Shown: positions 32,912 through 42,118, numbered from the stretch's first letter. The stretch is 47,277 nt of DNA from an archaeon (GCA_023259115.1 JAHFQW010000013.1:1-47277), one strand, 5' to 3'. The notes: generated from the sequence alone by a model not told the origin. Program-made: numbers and translations.

Positions 32912-34282
32912 ATGAAATCCCTACGAAATATCGCAATGATTACAGCTGCAGCAGTTGGATTGTATGCAGAACATCTATATGTTGCCAACAACGATGCATA
33001 TGCGGCGGAAGCAACAGGAGCAAAAGTCTCGACACATAGAGCAGCAGGTAAGGGAAGTAAAGGTAAAGCTGCTGGGGGTAAGAGTAAAGCTCACCCTTCT
33101 TCTTTAGAACAACGCTTAACTGGTGTAGAACAGAAATATGTCACGTTGGCAGAAGACGTTACCAAAGTGAATCAAAATTATGATGCATTAAATGCGCGTG
33201 TGAATGAACTTACCAAACCAGAAAATACTTATTTGAATGATACATTTAAATCTGCTTTAGGAGAAAAATTTGGAGAATTGGAAACAGCTAAAAAAGCTAT
33301 TGGGACTGAATGTACTGCTTCATATAAAGCGTATGTGGCATTGGCAGAAGATGTATCAAACACATTTGGTGCGCCTGATTTAGTTGAGAAAGTTGTTGAG
33401 TTAGGGAAAGATCCTACGGCAACAATGTTTGAACGCACTTTGGCAGCGAGACTAATTTTTGATGATGAAGCAAGCCTTCCTGCGGCGACGACAGAATATG
33501 CGGCAGCGATTCAAGCAGGTGTTGAGAGTGTTAAAGCACAACATGATAAGTGTTTTGCTGCGGCTAGTCAATATGCTGCACTGGGTGCCAAGTTAAATTT
33601 AACGTTGAGTCGAAATCTTCGCCGAACAGAAGCAGAAGATCGTGCAGCAATTGAGAGTGCGATTAGAGAACTTGTGCCAGGCATGATTCCCAAATCGCCA
33701 TGGAATATCACGGCGTTGGGAGGGATTTTGGCAATACATACACGTGATGGTTCAGAAGCGTTAGGCGGTGCGGTGAGTGCGCAATTGTGTTATGCAATGA
33801 CGCCTACATGGAATATCTGCGCAGAGGGAACGGTTTTTCAACATACCTCGGCACAATCTAGTGATGCACCTAGTACAGTAAATAGTAAATCTACTGTTGG
33901 CCCAGGGTATACACAAGATTCAACTACCACAACCAAACAAGCACGAAGTACAGAATACGCAAATGCGGTGGGTTTACATTTGAGTTATCAAGCAATGGAT
34001 AAAGGAAGCTTGGGATTGAGCCTTCATGAATATAATGGTGAACAAGCTACTACTACTGATCGCACACGCAGTGTAGGATTATTTAACAGTGCGGGTACGG
34101 CATTAGGAAATCCTAGTTCAGTTAGTGACCGTGTTGTAACACGCAGCAATGTTAATGCGGTGGTTCCCCAGTTTGACATCACATACCATTTAGGGGATCA
34201 TTTTACTCTACGCGGAGATGTTGGGTATGATATGCCAAATCATAATCTTCTCTTGATGGTGAGATTAGGATACAAATTTTAA
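32912..34282 (+). CDS. Exported protein with coiled coil and C-terminal outer-membrane-type beta-barrel, 456 aa
   Basis: A signal peptide (cleavage near AYAA, about residue 32) is followed by a Lys/Gly/Ala-rich basic stretch (36-62). A heptad-containing helix follows (SLEQRLTGVEQKYVTLAEDVTKV..LNARVNEL), then a helical domain with two Cys. From about residue 265 the sequence alternates polar and hydrophobic residues in roughly eight strands, e.g. ITALGGILAIHTR, VSAQLCYAM, VGLHLSYQAM, LGLSLHEYN, FDITYHL, LRGDVGYDM and LLMVRLGYKF. It ends in Phe with aromatics at alternating positions, the signature of Gram-negative outer-membrane barrels. The gene has GAGGT before its ATG. This architecture recalls coiled-coil-tethered porins. 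Confidence 0.6.
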   Translation: MKSLRNIAMITAAAVGLYAEHLYVANNDAYAAEATGAKVSTHRAAGKGSKGKAAGGKSKAHPSSLEQRLTGVEQKYVTLAEDVTKVNQNYDALNARVNELTKPENTYLNDTFKSALGEKFGELETAKKAIGTECTASYKAYVALAEDVSNTFGAPDLVEKVVELGKDPTATMFERTLAARLIFDDEASLPAATTEYAAAIQAGVESVKAQHDKCFAAASQYAALGAKLNLTLSRNLRRTEAEDRAAIESAIRELVPGMIPKSPWNITALGGILAIHTRDGSEALGGAVSAQLCYAMTPTWNICAEGTVFQHTSAQSSDAPSTVNSKSTVGPGYTQDSTTTTKQARSTEYANAVGLHLSYQAMDKGSLGLSLHEYNGEQATTTDRTRSVGLFNSAGTALGNPSSVSDRVVTRSNVNAVVPQFDITYHLGDHFTLRGDVGYDMPNHNLLLMVRLGYKF

Positions 34283-34421
34283 TTTTTTTTAATAATTATA
34301 ATCAATTAAATTTAAATCAATTAAAGAAAGTTAAGTGAAGATATAACAGAAAGAGTTTAGATGTTAAAGTGGTGGTTGGATGTTTAATAGTTAAGAAATC
34401 AGCAAAGGAAGGAACTACCAC

Positions 34422-36737
34422 ATGAAAAAACTAAACTTAATCATTGGCATCATTGTTAGTATGATTATTATGCTCTCAAGTACAGCAAGTGTGTTTGCAG
34501 ATCCGGTGATCTTACAAACCGGTTGGGTTGTTTCTAATACTCAACAAGATTTAATTAAAGATATTACGGTTACACAAGGCGATGATGCGAAACTGTGGGT
34601 ATTTGTGGTAAGTCCCCAAAATTTTAATGTTAATATTAAATTGATCAAATCAGCTGACCAATCTTTTGTAAATGAATTGAATTTCCCAAATATTCCGGCA
34701 AATATTGAGAGTAACTTTGATCAGATCATTCCTATTGCGACACAGGATTTAGTGCCGGATAATAAAGTGGGCGATTTTGATGTTGTGGTAACGTCTTTTA
34801 ATACGCAAGGAAGCAAAACAGATGTACTGCATTTGAAGGTTATGCCAAAACAATTGGTGAATAAGAATAATAATCCAATTATCGCGCCCATTGGTGCTAA
34901 AGTGGTTAATGAAGGAGATGTATTGACATTTAAAGTAAGTGCGGCTGATCCTGATGGTGATGCGTTAACTTATAGTATACAAAATACTCCTGCGGGCGCG
35001 ACATTTGCCAACCAAGTTTTCACCTGGATTCCGGGTTTTACACAAGCTGGCCAATATACGGTGACGTTTGTGGTTGATGATGGTAAAGGAGGATCGGCGT
35101 CGGTTGATGTGCCTATTACGGTAGTTGATGTGCCTCCTACGAATAATAATAAAGCTCCTACGTTAAATGTGATTGGCAACAAAGTAACAAAAGAAGGCCA
35201 AACAGTTTCTTTTACAGTTTCTGGTACAGATCCGGAAGGAAAGAGTATTGGCTATCAGGTAACGAAGAAATGTAATGCTGGTTGGTTTGGCTGTATTTTA
35301 GATATTTTAGTGCCTGATACCAGTTTTAGTTATACTTTGGATGGACAGAGCGGTGTGTTTAATTTTAATCCAAATTATGCGTTTGTCACACATCCCAATA
35401 CACAACGTGAGATGACATTTGAGTTTACTGCGTCTGATGGCCAGTTAAAATCGGTTTCGCAAGAAGTAACGATTACGGTTGGGGATGTGAATCAATTGCC
35501 AAAGATTACATCACAAGCAGTAACAACGGGAACGGTAGGGGTTGCGTATACCTATACGGTTGGGGCAAGTGACGCGGATACAGAAGATACGTTGAGTTAT
35601 ACATTGAAAACGGCGCCAGCTGGTATGAGCATGAGTGGCGATACAATTACGTGGACGCCGGGTTTGAGCGGCAATTTTGCAGTAGAAGTTGCAGTAACAG
35701 ATGGTATTGATGCTGTTTCACAGAAATATGTTATTGTGGTGGGAGTAACTGCACCAAAAGATACAGATGGGGACGGAATTCCTGATGATAAAGATAATTG
35801 TCCAACGGTTGCTAATCCAGATCAAAAAGATACGGATAATGATGGAGTCGGCGATGCGTGTGATGCGACACCAGTTGGTAATGCACCTGTCTTAGCGCCG
35901 ATTGGTGATAAAACGGTAACTGTTGGTACACTTTTGAGTTTTGTGATTGGCGCAACAGATGCGGATAAAGATCCACTTTTGTTTAGTGTACAAAATCTAC
36001 CGCAAGGAGCAGTATTTGATGGGGCAACTCAGAAGTTTAGCTGGACACCTGTGACGAATCAAATTGGTTCTTATGCTGTAACATTTATGGTCATGGATAG
36101 TGCGGGAAATGTAGATAGTGAGACAGTTATGATTACGGTTACAACTGTTCCTAATAAGAAACCGGTGATTACATCAACGCCTATTACCACAGGAACGGTT
36201 AATGAGTCTTACCAATATCAAGTTACGGTTTCCGATGATAATCCTGTGGCCTATTCATTGAGTAATGCGCCAAAAGGGATGACGATTTCGGCTACGGGAT
36301 TGGTGCAATGGATGCCTCTGGAAGAAGGGAATTATCCCGTTACTATCTCTGTTACTGACGGGCAATATGTCGTGACGCAATCATATACCATCTTTGTTAA
36401 TCCGGCATATACCAATTTGAAAGTTGCCAAAGTGGGTTTGAGTTCAGAGAGTGTTATGCCTGGAGATGCGTTGATGGTAAGCTCAAAAATTGTGAATAAT
36501 GGCAACAATGATTTGAATGATGTGAGTGTAAAAGTGTTTGTGTATGACTTGAGTGTTAAACAAATGTCACAACAATTTGACCTCTCTGCAGGAGAATCTA
36601 CAACGCAGAATGTAGTGGTGCAAGTTCCAGAAGAGGCAGAGAGCGGCGATTATATCATGGAAGTATTCGTCGGAAACAGCCATTATCACAGTGTGTCGTA
36701 TCGACAATTTATCGTCAATCAAAACAATGAGAAATAA
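34422..36737 (+). CDS. Large secreted protein with Ig-like repeats and calcium-binding type-3 repeats, 771 aa
   Basis: After a signal peptide (cleavage near VFADP, residue 27) there is an N-terminal beta domain. Several cadherin/He_PIG-like Ig repeats follow, recognised by repeated APIGxKxVxEGxxLxFxVxAxDPDGDxLxYS...F.W.P patterns (about 140-230, 245-350, 360-440, 485-575, 580-660). Between them, [20 protein letters not shown] and [12 protein letters not shown] (about 445-480) form thrombospondin type-3-like calcium loops. The C-terminal domain resembles CARDB ([20 protein letters not shown]...SYRQFIV). No membrane anchor is seen, so it may be held by the Ca-dependent or CARDB domain. Confidence 0.85.
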   Translation: MKKLNLIIGIIVSMIIMLSSTASVFADPVILQTGWVVSNTQQDLIKDITVTQGDDAKLWVFVVSPQNFNVNIKLIKSADQSFVNELNFPNIPANIESNFDQIIPIATQDLVPDNKVGDFDVVVTSFNTQGSKTDVLHLKVMPKQLVNKNNNPIIAPIGAKVVNEGDVLTFKVSAADPDGDALTYSIQNTPAGATFANQVFTWIPGFTQAGQYTVTFVVDDGKGGSASVDVPITVVDVPPTNNNKAPTLNVIGNKVTKEGQTVSFTVSGTDPEGKSIGYQVTKKCNAGWFGCILDILVPDTSFSYTLDGQSGVFNFNPNYAFVTHPNTQREMTFEFTASDGQLKSVSQEVTITVGDVNQLPKITSQAVTTGTVGVAYTYTVGASDADTEDTLSYTLKTAPAGMSMSGDTITWTPGLSGNFAVEVAVTDGIDAVSQKYVIVVGVTAPKDTDGDGIPDDKDNCPTVANPDQKDTDNDGVGDACDATPVGNAPVLAPIGDKTVTVGTLLSFVIGATDADKDPLLFSVQNLPQGAVFDGATQKFSWTPVTNQIGSYAVTFMVMDSAGNVDSETVMITVTTVPNKKPVITSTPITTGTVNESYQYQVTVSDDNPVAYSLSNAPKGMTISATGLVQWMPLEEGNYPVTISVTDGQYVVTQSYTIFVNPAYTNLKVAKVGLSSESVMPGDALMVSSKIVNNGNNDLNDVSVKVFVYDLSVKQMSQQFDLSAGESTTQNVVVQVPEEAESGDYIMEVFVGNSHYHSVSYRQFIVNQNNEK

Positions 36738-36791
36738 ATGACTATTGTTAAGTAGAAAACTAGTGTAGTTACTTAATAATACTAAAAATAA

Positions 36792-36806
36792 CGAAAGATT
36801 TATAAA
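36792..36806 (+). promoter_or_regulatory. Strong BRE/TATA promoter of the abundant surface-protein gene
   Basis: The sequence cgaaagatttataaa is the closest fit to the window's consensus core promoter. It predicts a start near 36830 and a leader of about 64 nt. Confidence 0.65.
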
Positions 36807-36870
36807 GAACCCCGCTTTTTAGGGTGTTATACAAATCGATTCGTTAAGAAACAAATAATAGTCAAAAACT

Positions 36871-36888
36871 AAAAGATTTGGAGGAAGA
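36871..36888 (+). promoter_or_regulatory. Shine-Dalgarno region complementary to the gene's own 3' UTR
   Basis: The 18 bases aaaagatttggaggaaga contain the GGAGG ribosome-binding site of the gene starting at 36894. They are perfectly complementary to 38162-38179 just after its stop codon. Pairing within one mRNA would hide the ribosome-binding site. Confidence 0.6.
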
Positions 36889-36893
36889 TAAAC

Positions 36894-38153
36894 ATGAAAA
36901 AAGTTTTAAGTATAATGGCGGTCTTCGTCATGAGCTTATTGGCCTTATCTATGGTCAGTGCATTGGACCAAAATGATATAGATGTAGGTACAGTAAAAGT
37001 GAATGGCGATGATATTTTGGCAGGTGCAACACTTGCTGTAGAAGAAGGGCAAAAAATTGATATCCGTATGCCTATTACCGCAAAAACGGATAATGTTAAG
37101 AATGTAGAAATAGACGCACAGATTAGCGGCTATAAAGAATCTGAAAACTTTGAGAGTATTCAAGATTCCACCACCTTATTTGATGTTCAAAGCGGAACAA
37201 CCAAATATGTTAGTTTAGAATTAAACTTGCCTAAGAAGTTGGAAAATGACAAGTATTTCTTACGCGTGCGAGTATCTGATAAGAATACGGCATCCTACGA
37301 ATTAGACGTTCCATTACAAATTGAACCAAAGCGACATAGTGTTGGTGTTACCGATGTGTCTTTTTCACCAAGCAACAGTATTAAAGCTGGTAAATCTTTA
37401 CTAGCAACTGTCTTGTTAGAAAATGATGGTAACAAAGATGAAAAGAATGTCAAAGTAACTGTGGCTATTCCAGAATTAGGATTAAGTGCTTCAGAATATG
37501 TTGATGTTTTAAAAACTGACAATAGTAATGTTGGCTATGAAGATGTGCCTGAAATGTTTTTGCCAATTCCTGCAAGTGCAGCAGCTGGTGATTACAAAGT
37601 GAAGGTAAGCGTTGATTATAATAACTTCAAAGACCAAATTGTCAAGGAACAAATGGTTAAAGTTGTTGCTAATGAAGCAGCCCAAGGTACGAGTAAACTT
37701 GTTTTAGCAGTTGGACCTGAAACCCAACCGGTGAGCGCAGGTAAAACCGCAACCTATGGTGTGGCTTTAACAAACACGGGCAGCTCATCTAAAGCATATA
37801 TGATTAGCGCTATGGCAGGAGACTGGGCATCCGTTTCTGTTAGCGAGAGTCTAGTTGTTTTGGAAGGCGGCAAGAACAAAGTGGTGTATGTGGAAGTAAC
37901 ACCTAATGTTGATGCAGCTCAAGGCGAGCATGTATTATCATTAAGTGTTAAATCGGGTAGCGATGTATTGGAAACAGTACCGTTAAAAGCAACGGTTGTT
38001 GCACCACAAAAAGCAGCTTCTGCAAGTATAAGCTTACGAAATGGCTTAGAAATTGCGTTAGTTGTGCTTGTTGTATTGCTTGTGATCATTGGTTTGATCA
38101 TTGGCTTTAGCCGATTAAAGAAAGACGAAGAAGAAGAAAAAACGTACTACTAA
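36894..38153 (+). CDS. Tail-anchored surface protein, putative S-layer-like, 419 aa
   Basis: A signal peptide (MKKVLSIMAVFVMSLLALSMVSA) is followed by beta-rich domains. These include two NEW3/CARDB-like modules: VGVTDVSFSPSNSIKAGKSL (about 143-250) and LVLAVGPETQPVSAGKTATY with VEVTPNVDAAQGEHVLSLSV (about 260-370). The C-terminus has one hydrophobic helix (IALVVLVVLLVIIGLIIGF) and a charged tail (RLKKDEEEEKTYY). This is the usual layout of archaeal surface proteins anchored in the cytoplasmic membrane. The strong promoter, long leader with GGAGG, and T-run terminator suggest high expression. Confidence 0.82.
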   Translation: MKKVLSIMAVFVMSLLALSMVSALDQNDIDVGTVKVNGDDILAGATLAVEEGQKIDIRMPITAKTDNVKNVEIDAQISGYKESENFESIQDSTTLFDVQSGTTKYVSLELNLPKKLENDKYFLRVRVSDKNTASYELDVPLQIEPKRHSVGVTDVSFSPSNSIKAGKSLLATVLLENDGNKDEKNVKVTVAIPELGLSASEYVDVLKTDNSNVGYEDVPEMFLPIPASAAAGDYKVKVSVDYNNFKDQIVKEQMVKVVANEAAQGTSKLVLAVGPETQPVSAGKTATYGVALTNTGSSSKAYMISAMAGDWASVSVSESLVVLEGGKNKVVYVEVTPNVDAAQGEHVLSLSVKSGSDVLETVPLKATVVAPQKAASASISLRNGLEIALVVLVVLLVIIGLIIGFSRLKKDEEEEKTYY

Positions 38154-38161
38154 GTACGTAT

Positions 38162-38179
38162 TCTTCCTCCAAATCTTTT
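38162..38179 (+). promoter_or_regulatory. 3' UTR segment complementary to the upstream Shine-Dalgarno region
   Basis: The sequence tcttcctccaaatctttt lies just after the stop codon and is the exact reverse complement of 36871-36888. It contains CCTCC, an anti-Shine-Dalgarno sequence. Confidence 0.6.
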
Positions 38180-38200
38180 TTTTATTTTTTATTCTTTTTA
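38176..38200 (+). terminator. T-rich terminator of the surface-protein gene
   Basis: Runs of T (8, 6 and 5 long, interrupted by single bases) directly follow the 3' UTR complementarity segment, the typical form of archaeal intrinsic termination. Confidence 0.55.
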
Positions 38201-38331
38201 TTGTTGAGGAATTTTGAAGATTAAATTTAAGAGTTAAGTTGTTAGTTTAAAAATAGTGGTTTTATTTTACTGGTGTTCTGTGATTAGCAATACTGTTTAG
38301 AGTGAAATTAGCATATTGTTTGGAGCGAATC

Positions 38332-38754
38332 ATGTTTAAAGAAGAGATTTATGCAACAGGAAGAATTTATGTGATTGATCGTCATAGTGTAACGATTTCA
38401 CCGGCGTTCTGTGTGCAAAAAAATAGAAGAAATTTGTATGAATTTAATCCAGATACTAAGATATTGGACATTTCTATGAGCCCAGGGGATTTAGAATTGC
38501 TCTTAAAAGAGATTGGTCCTATTAAGAGTGGAGAAGCTCTGACGCTTTCTATGAGTTCCCTTTGGTGGATAGAAGATACGTTTAATGTGCAAGGTGTGAG
38601 AGAAATTAGGTCTTATGCTACGGATAAATACTTATTACAGCATCCGGCTCATCACAGTGCGCCACCAGTATTTTTACAGAAATTGATGGCAACGAGCGTT
38701 GGGCGGAAATTGTTAGGCAAATGCACTGAGAATATAGGTTACTCTCTTTTTTAA
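38332..38754 (+). CDS. Hypothetical protein, 140 aa
   Basis: This is unrecognised. It appears to be a mixed alpha/beta soluble protein with LYEFNPDTKILDISMSPGDLELLLKEIG in the middle and a Ser/Trp-rich segment (TLSMSSLWWIEDTF). I prefer the ATG at 38332 behind GGAGCG; the frame extends to a GTG at 38302 with no ribosome-binding site. It stands alone between the surface island and a small gene. Confidence 0.55.
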   Translation: MFKEEIYATGRIYVIDRHSVTISPAFCVQKNRRNLYEFNPDTKILDISMSPGDLELLLKEIGPIKSGEALTLSMSSLWWIEDTFNVQGVREIRSYATDKYLLQHPAHHSAPPVFLQKLMATSVGRKLLGKCTENIGYSLF

Positions 38755-38802
38755 TATTTTTTGATACTGACTCTTATTTTAAGAGAATAGGAGAGAGGAT
38801 AT

Positions 38803-38812
38803 ATTTATAAAT
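38803..38812 (+). promoter_or_regulatory. TATA box of the 87-aa gene
   Basis: The sequence atttataaat is centred about 27 bp before ATG 38835, predicting a leaderless mRNA. Confidence 0.55.
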
Positions 38813-38834
38813 AAAATTTGAAGAGCGATTCTGT

Positions 38835-39098
38835 ATGGTATTATATTCGATTAGTTCGACAAGAATTATGGCAGCGCGATGCGAGAGCATTATACCGTTT
38901 TGTGAACATGCCCGTCAGGTTTATATGCACCATATTGATGATGTGCTCAACGAGGGTGGAAAATATATGGCTATTGGTTTTAATGGCCAAGGGTCAATTA
39001 TTTGTCATGGCCAGACGAGTGAGGAGGCATTGTTGTTAATACGTAAAGAGAGGATATTTCAAGTGTATTTGTGCAGTGTTCCTGTACCAAAAAATTGA
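38835..39098 (+). CDS. Small hypothetical protein, 87 aa
   Basis: This is unrecognised. It has a compact mixed fold with Cys at CESIIPFCEHA and a segment GKYMAIGFNGQGSIICHGQTSEEALLLI that looks like strand-turn-strand followed by a helix. The frame is favoured over an overlapping 73-codon frame (38818-39039) because its ATG sits exactly at the leaderless distance from the TATA box. The next gene is the GGR-family flavoprotein, 95 bp downstream. Confidence 0.6.
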   Translation: MVLYSISSTRIMAARCESIIPFCEHARQVYMHHIDDVLNEGGKYMAIGFNGQGSIICHGQTSEEALLLIRKERIFQVYLCSVPVPKN

Positions 39099-39193
39099 TT
39101 TGAATGTAGACAAGGAGGGGAGGAAGAGAGAGAGGGAAAAAGGTAATTTCTTGTTTGATAATGTTTTTATAGGGGGTTTTAGCTCTATTTTCT

Positions 39194-40297
39194 ATGTATG
39201 TTACGATTATTGGAGCTGGACCAATTGGGTGTTTTGCAGGGTACCATTTAGCGAGAGCAGGGCATAGAGTGGAGATCTATGAGAATCATGCACAGATTGG
39301 TTCGCCCATCCAATGTACCGGGTTGCTTACGCATGATTTTGATCAATTTAATCTACCAACAGAGTCGTTTCTGATTAATACGCTGCAGACAATTGAGGTG
39401 CATAGTCCAGGAAAACACAAGTTGCGTATTGCACAAAAAGAGTATTTGGTGTGCAGAATTAAATTTGATACTTTTTTTGCGGATTTGGCACGAAGAGAAG
39501 GAGCGAAAATTTTTGTGAATCATTCGTTTCAACGTAAAGAAAAAGAGGAGTTGATTATTAAAGATTCAGTGAATAGAGTTGAGAAGAGAGTAACACCAGA
39601 TATAGTTATTGCAGCGGATGGACCGTTATCACCGACGGCGAAAGCGTATGGATTGTATCATTCTCAACGAGAAAATTTTTATGGGATTCAGGCAACGGTG
39701 GAGGGGGTGTTTGAAGAGGGGTGTTATCAAGCACATTTTGGAAATGAGGTGTGTCCGGGATTGTTTGCATGGATTGTGCCGGAATCAGCAACAACGGCGC
39801 GAGTGGGAGTGGCAACGAAACAGAATACGAAGTATTATTTTGATAAATTTATGACAGAGCGAGGATATGTGGCGAAAGCGATACAGGCGGGAACGATTCC
39901 GGTGTATGATTCAAAACAGATGCTGCGAAAAGATAATTGTTATGTGCTCGGAGATGCGTCTTCGTTTGTGAAAGCAACAACGCTGGGAGGATTAATCCCC
40001 GGATTGATGCAAGCGCAGATTGTGGCGAAGAGTATAATTAATGATGAGAATGTAGAGCAGAGGGTTAAATCGATTAGGCTGCGGCTAGGGATACATTTAT
40101 GGATGCATCGGATATTTGAAAAGTTTTCTGATGCAGATTGGAATCGATTGATTGGGTATATGAGTCAGCCGAGGATTCAGAGAATATTGGAGAAACATAC
40201 ACGAGAAAATCCGCTGCCGATTATGATGAAAGCACTGATGTGTGAGCCGCGATTTTTATATTTTGGAAAGTATTTGATGTATAGTAATGGTGAATAA
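39194..40297 (+). CDS. Geranylgeranyl-reductase-family FAD-dependent oxidoreductase
   Basis: The N-terminal dinucleotide motif is VTIIGAGPIGCFAGYHLARAG (3-23), followed by the acidic residue ending strand beta2 (IYE) and IGSPIQCTGLL. The second FAD motif is YVLGDASSFVKATTLGGLIPGL. The core matches enzymes that saturate double bonds of isoprenoid lipid precursors in archaea; at 367 aa it is slightly shorter than typical. The C-terminal residues (YSNGE) are encoded inside the left arm of a perfect 13-bp inverted repeat, so the gene end coincides with a structured sequence. Confidence 0.87.
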   Translation: MYVTIIGAGPIGCFAGYHLARAGHRVEIYENHAQIGSPIQCTGLLTHDFDQFNLPTESFLINTLQTIEVHSPGKHKLRIAQKEYLVCRIKFDTFFADLARREGAKIFVNHSFQRKEKEELIIKDSVNRVEKRVTPDIVIAADGPLSPTAKAYGLYHSQRENFYGIQATVEGVFEEGCYQAHFGNEVCPGLFAWIVPESATTARVGVATKQNTKYYFDKFMTERGYVAKAIQAGTIPVYDSKQMLRKDNCYVLGDASSFVKATTLGGLIPGLMQAQIVAKSIINDENVEQRVKSIRLRLGIHLWMHRIFEKFSDADWNRLIGYMSQPRIQRILEKHTRENPLPIMMKALMCEPRFLYFGKYLMYSNGE

Positions 40298-40435
40298 TTT
40301 TAGAATTCGAGTCACTGCGGTTCGTGATAAAGTCACTAGCGTTCCTCAAGTCACTGACGTTCGTGACTTGCTTATCAGCAAGTAATGTTGCTGATGCAAC
40401 ACTTTGCTGAAGCAAAGCTTTGTTCACCATTACTA
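40282..40435 (+). repeat. Cluster of short palindromic repeats bounded by a 13-bp inverted repeat
   Basis: tagtaatggtgaa (40282-40294) pairs perfectly with ttcaccattacta (40423-40435). Inside are three related units starting agtcact at 40310, 40331 and 40349 (consensus agtcactgncgttcgtga); the third forms an 8-bp hairpin, caagtcac/gtgacttg. Two further hairpins follow, atcagca/tgctgat and ctttgc/gcaaag, the latter two sharing ttgctga-n-gcaa. It may act as a terminator, a REP-like cluster, or a mobile structured element that supplied the last codons of the upstream gene. Confidence 0.6.
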
Positions 40436-40591
40436 ATAAGTATAGAGGGGTTTGGTGGTAGGTGTTATGTTTAGGGGGTTAAGTTCAATACGCGGGTGAG
40501 CGTATTTTAGGGCAGGTGTTGTATATAGACCATAACTTTATAATAGTAAATAACAAAAAGATTTATAACATTGAGGTTTATTCTTTCTCTC
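40436..40591 (+). promoter_or_regulatory. Upstream region and TATA box of the 172-aa gene
   Basis: After the palindromic cluster the region holds no gene. The TATA gatttataa (40560-40568) is centred about 27 bp before ATG 40592. Confidence 0.5.
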
Positions 40592-41107
40592 ATGGATACA
40601 TTAAAACCATTATTTGAAGATGTTGCAAGAAGTACAGGAAGATTAGTTCTAAGTTTATACTTTGAACCGAGAAAGTATGCCCATCAGCAAGAAATGCAAA
40701 CTGAACAACAAAGATTACAAGAACAAATGGGAAAATATCAACATACAGGAATTATTCAAAAAAGAGTTAATCCCACAGAAACCCAATTAGTATTAAATTC
40801 TCCAGACTGTGTTGATACAGTTCTTGAAGATGTTGCTCAAGGATACAAAGGAATGGTTTATGATGTTTTTTTATCAAATGAATCAGGAAAACCACATGGT
40901 CGTGCATGGGCATTATATGATTTTATCGGAAGAAATGATGCAATGGAATGTTTAATCTCATTTTATACCGAAATCGCAAAATCTTCCGTAGTGCCTGAAA
41001 CATTACAACCAAAATTATCCTCTGTAGTAAGAGAAACAGGAACAATTGAGCTGAAGAAAAGAGGATTAGATGACAAAGTTGCTCAATGGGAATCAATGAT
41101 TGTTTAG
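40592..41107 (+). CDS. Hypothetical protein, 171 aa
   Basis: This is unrecognised. It has a helical N-terminus with a Gln/Glu-rich helix (about residues 32-55), then a mixed region and a helical C-terminus ending in KKRGLDDKVAQWESMIV. The start at 40592 is set by the TATA box; the upstream TTG at 40571 overlaps the expected transcription start. Its codon choice (many A-ending codons, few G-ending) differs from the G-richer neighbours such as the GGR-family gene, which may indicate different ancestry. Confidence 0.6.
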   Translation: MDTLKPLFEDVARSTGRLVLSLYFEPRKYAHQQEMQTEQQRLQEQMGKYQHTGIIQKRVNPTETQLVLNSPDCVDTVLEDVAQGYKGMVYDVFLSNESGKPHGRAWALYDFIGRNDAMECLISFYTEIAKSSVVPETLQPKLSSVVRETGTIELKKRGLDDKVAQWESMIV

Positions 41108-41232
41108 ACTCCTGCTCTATTTTGTTATTTCTCAAATTTTAATTTGACTAACTTTTAGTTTGCCCACTTACTTCTGATTTACTATAACTGGAATTGGAAA
41201 AGTATATATTCTGTGAGAATATTCAGTTTTAT

Positions 41233-41688
41233 ATGAAAGCGACATTTGGAGCAGGATGTTTTTGGCATGTGGAAGAAGCGTTTCGTACTGTTAAAGGGGT
41301 TTTGAAGACAAGAGTTGGGTATATGGGGGGAACGCTAGAGAATCCGACTTATGAGCAGGTGTGCAGTGATAGAACGGGACATGTGGAAGTGCTGGAAGTG
41401 GAATATGACCCATTAAAGATTAGTTATGAAAAGTTGCTTTTAGTGTTTTGGAAGTGTCATGACCCAACACAGTTGAATCGACAAGGGTTAGATGTGGGAA
41501 CACAATATAAGTCAGTTATTTTTTATCATACGCAGGAGCAGAAGAACATCGCAGAGAAATCACGACAGGAGGAACAAGGGAAGCAGAGAGGGAACATTGT
41601 GACAGCGGTTGAGAGGGCAGGAGCGTTTTATGAAGCGGAGGCGTATCACCAGAAGTATTTGATGAAGAGAGGAAGGAATACGTGTTGA
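41233..41688 (+). CDS. msrA: Peptide methionine sulfoxide reductase A
   Basis: It reduces methionine-S-sulfoxide in proteins. The catalytic motif is [13 protein letters not shown] (catalytic Cys9), followed by [60 protein letters not shown] and YHQKYL. A C-terminal Cys (RGRNTC) could serve as resolving cysteine. The ATG at 41233 lies about 27 bp after the TATA centre at 41202-41210. The longer frame from 41194 runs through the TATA box and is rejected. The length is 151 aa. Confidence 0.94.
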   Translation: MKATFGAGCFWHVEEAFRTVKGVLKTRVGYMGGTLENPTYEQVCSDRTGHVEVLEVEYDPLKISYEKLLLVFWKCHDPTQLNRQGLDVGTQYKSVIFYHTQEQKNIAEKSRQEEQGKQRGNIVTAVERAGAFYEAEAYHQKYLMKRGRNTC

Positions 41689-41795
41689 GAGAAGTTTTTG
41701 AGGGTTGCTTTTCTTTATTTATTTTTGAAGAATTCTATGAGGTATAGATAATTCTGCTGATTAGATTACAATTATTTAGAGTTATATGTAGAATG

Positions 41796-42113
41796 TTATT
41801 TTTGTGGTAAGTTCTGTTTGCCGCTTAAAGTGACAACGTTGTTCTCTTGGGTGATGGTGACTTCTTCGAGGTTGTTGATGACGATGTCGTTGCCAAGCAG
41901 GTAGAAAGAAATGTTGCGCAGGTCGCGAAAGCGGACTTTTTCGACTTCTTTGAGTTCAATTACTTGAAAAGGAGCTTTGGCTTTTAAGTGAGGATTGTTA
42001 TCGTTGAATAAGCCAATAAAAGCGGATTTGAAAGTGTCTTTGTCTTTGCCGGGTTTTCTTGAGACGGTGATACTTTTGGCTTTGAGTGTTTTGTGATAGG
42101 GTAAAGGGGGCAT
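41796..42113 (-). CDS. Hypothetical protein, 105 aa
   Basis: This is unrecognised. It appears mainly beta-stranded and basic at the N-terminus (PYHKTLKAKSITVSRKPGK), with DIVINNLEEVTITQENNVVTLSG at the end. It lies 5 bp downstream of a small membrane-protein gene on the same strand, suggesting an operon and possibly a membrane-associated complex. Confidence 0.6.
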   Translation of the reverse strand: MPPLPYHKTLKAKSITVSRKPGKDKDTFKSAFIGLFNDNNPHLKAKAPFQVIELKEVEKVRFRDLRNISFYLLGNDIVINNLEEVTITQENNVVTLSGKQNLPQK

Positions 42114-42118
42114 TATTT

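Noticed and set aside
38818-39039. 73-aa plus-strand ORF
   Set aside because: It overlaps the 87-aa gene, whose ATG is placed exactly for leaderless transcription; only one of the two can be real.
40308-40420. CRISPR array
   Set aside because: The repeat units are short, uneven in spacing (21 and 18 bp) and palindromic, with no spacers and no cas genes nearby.
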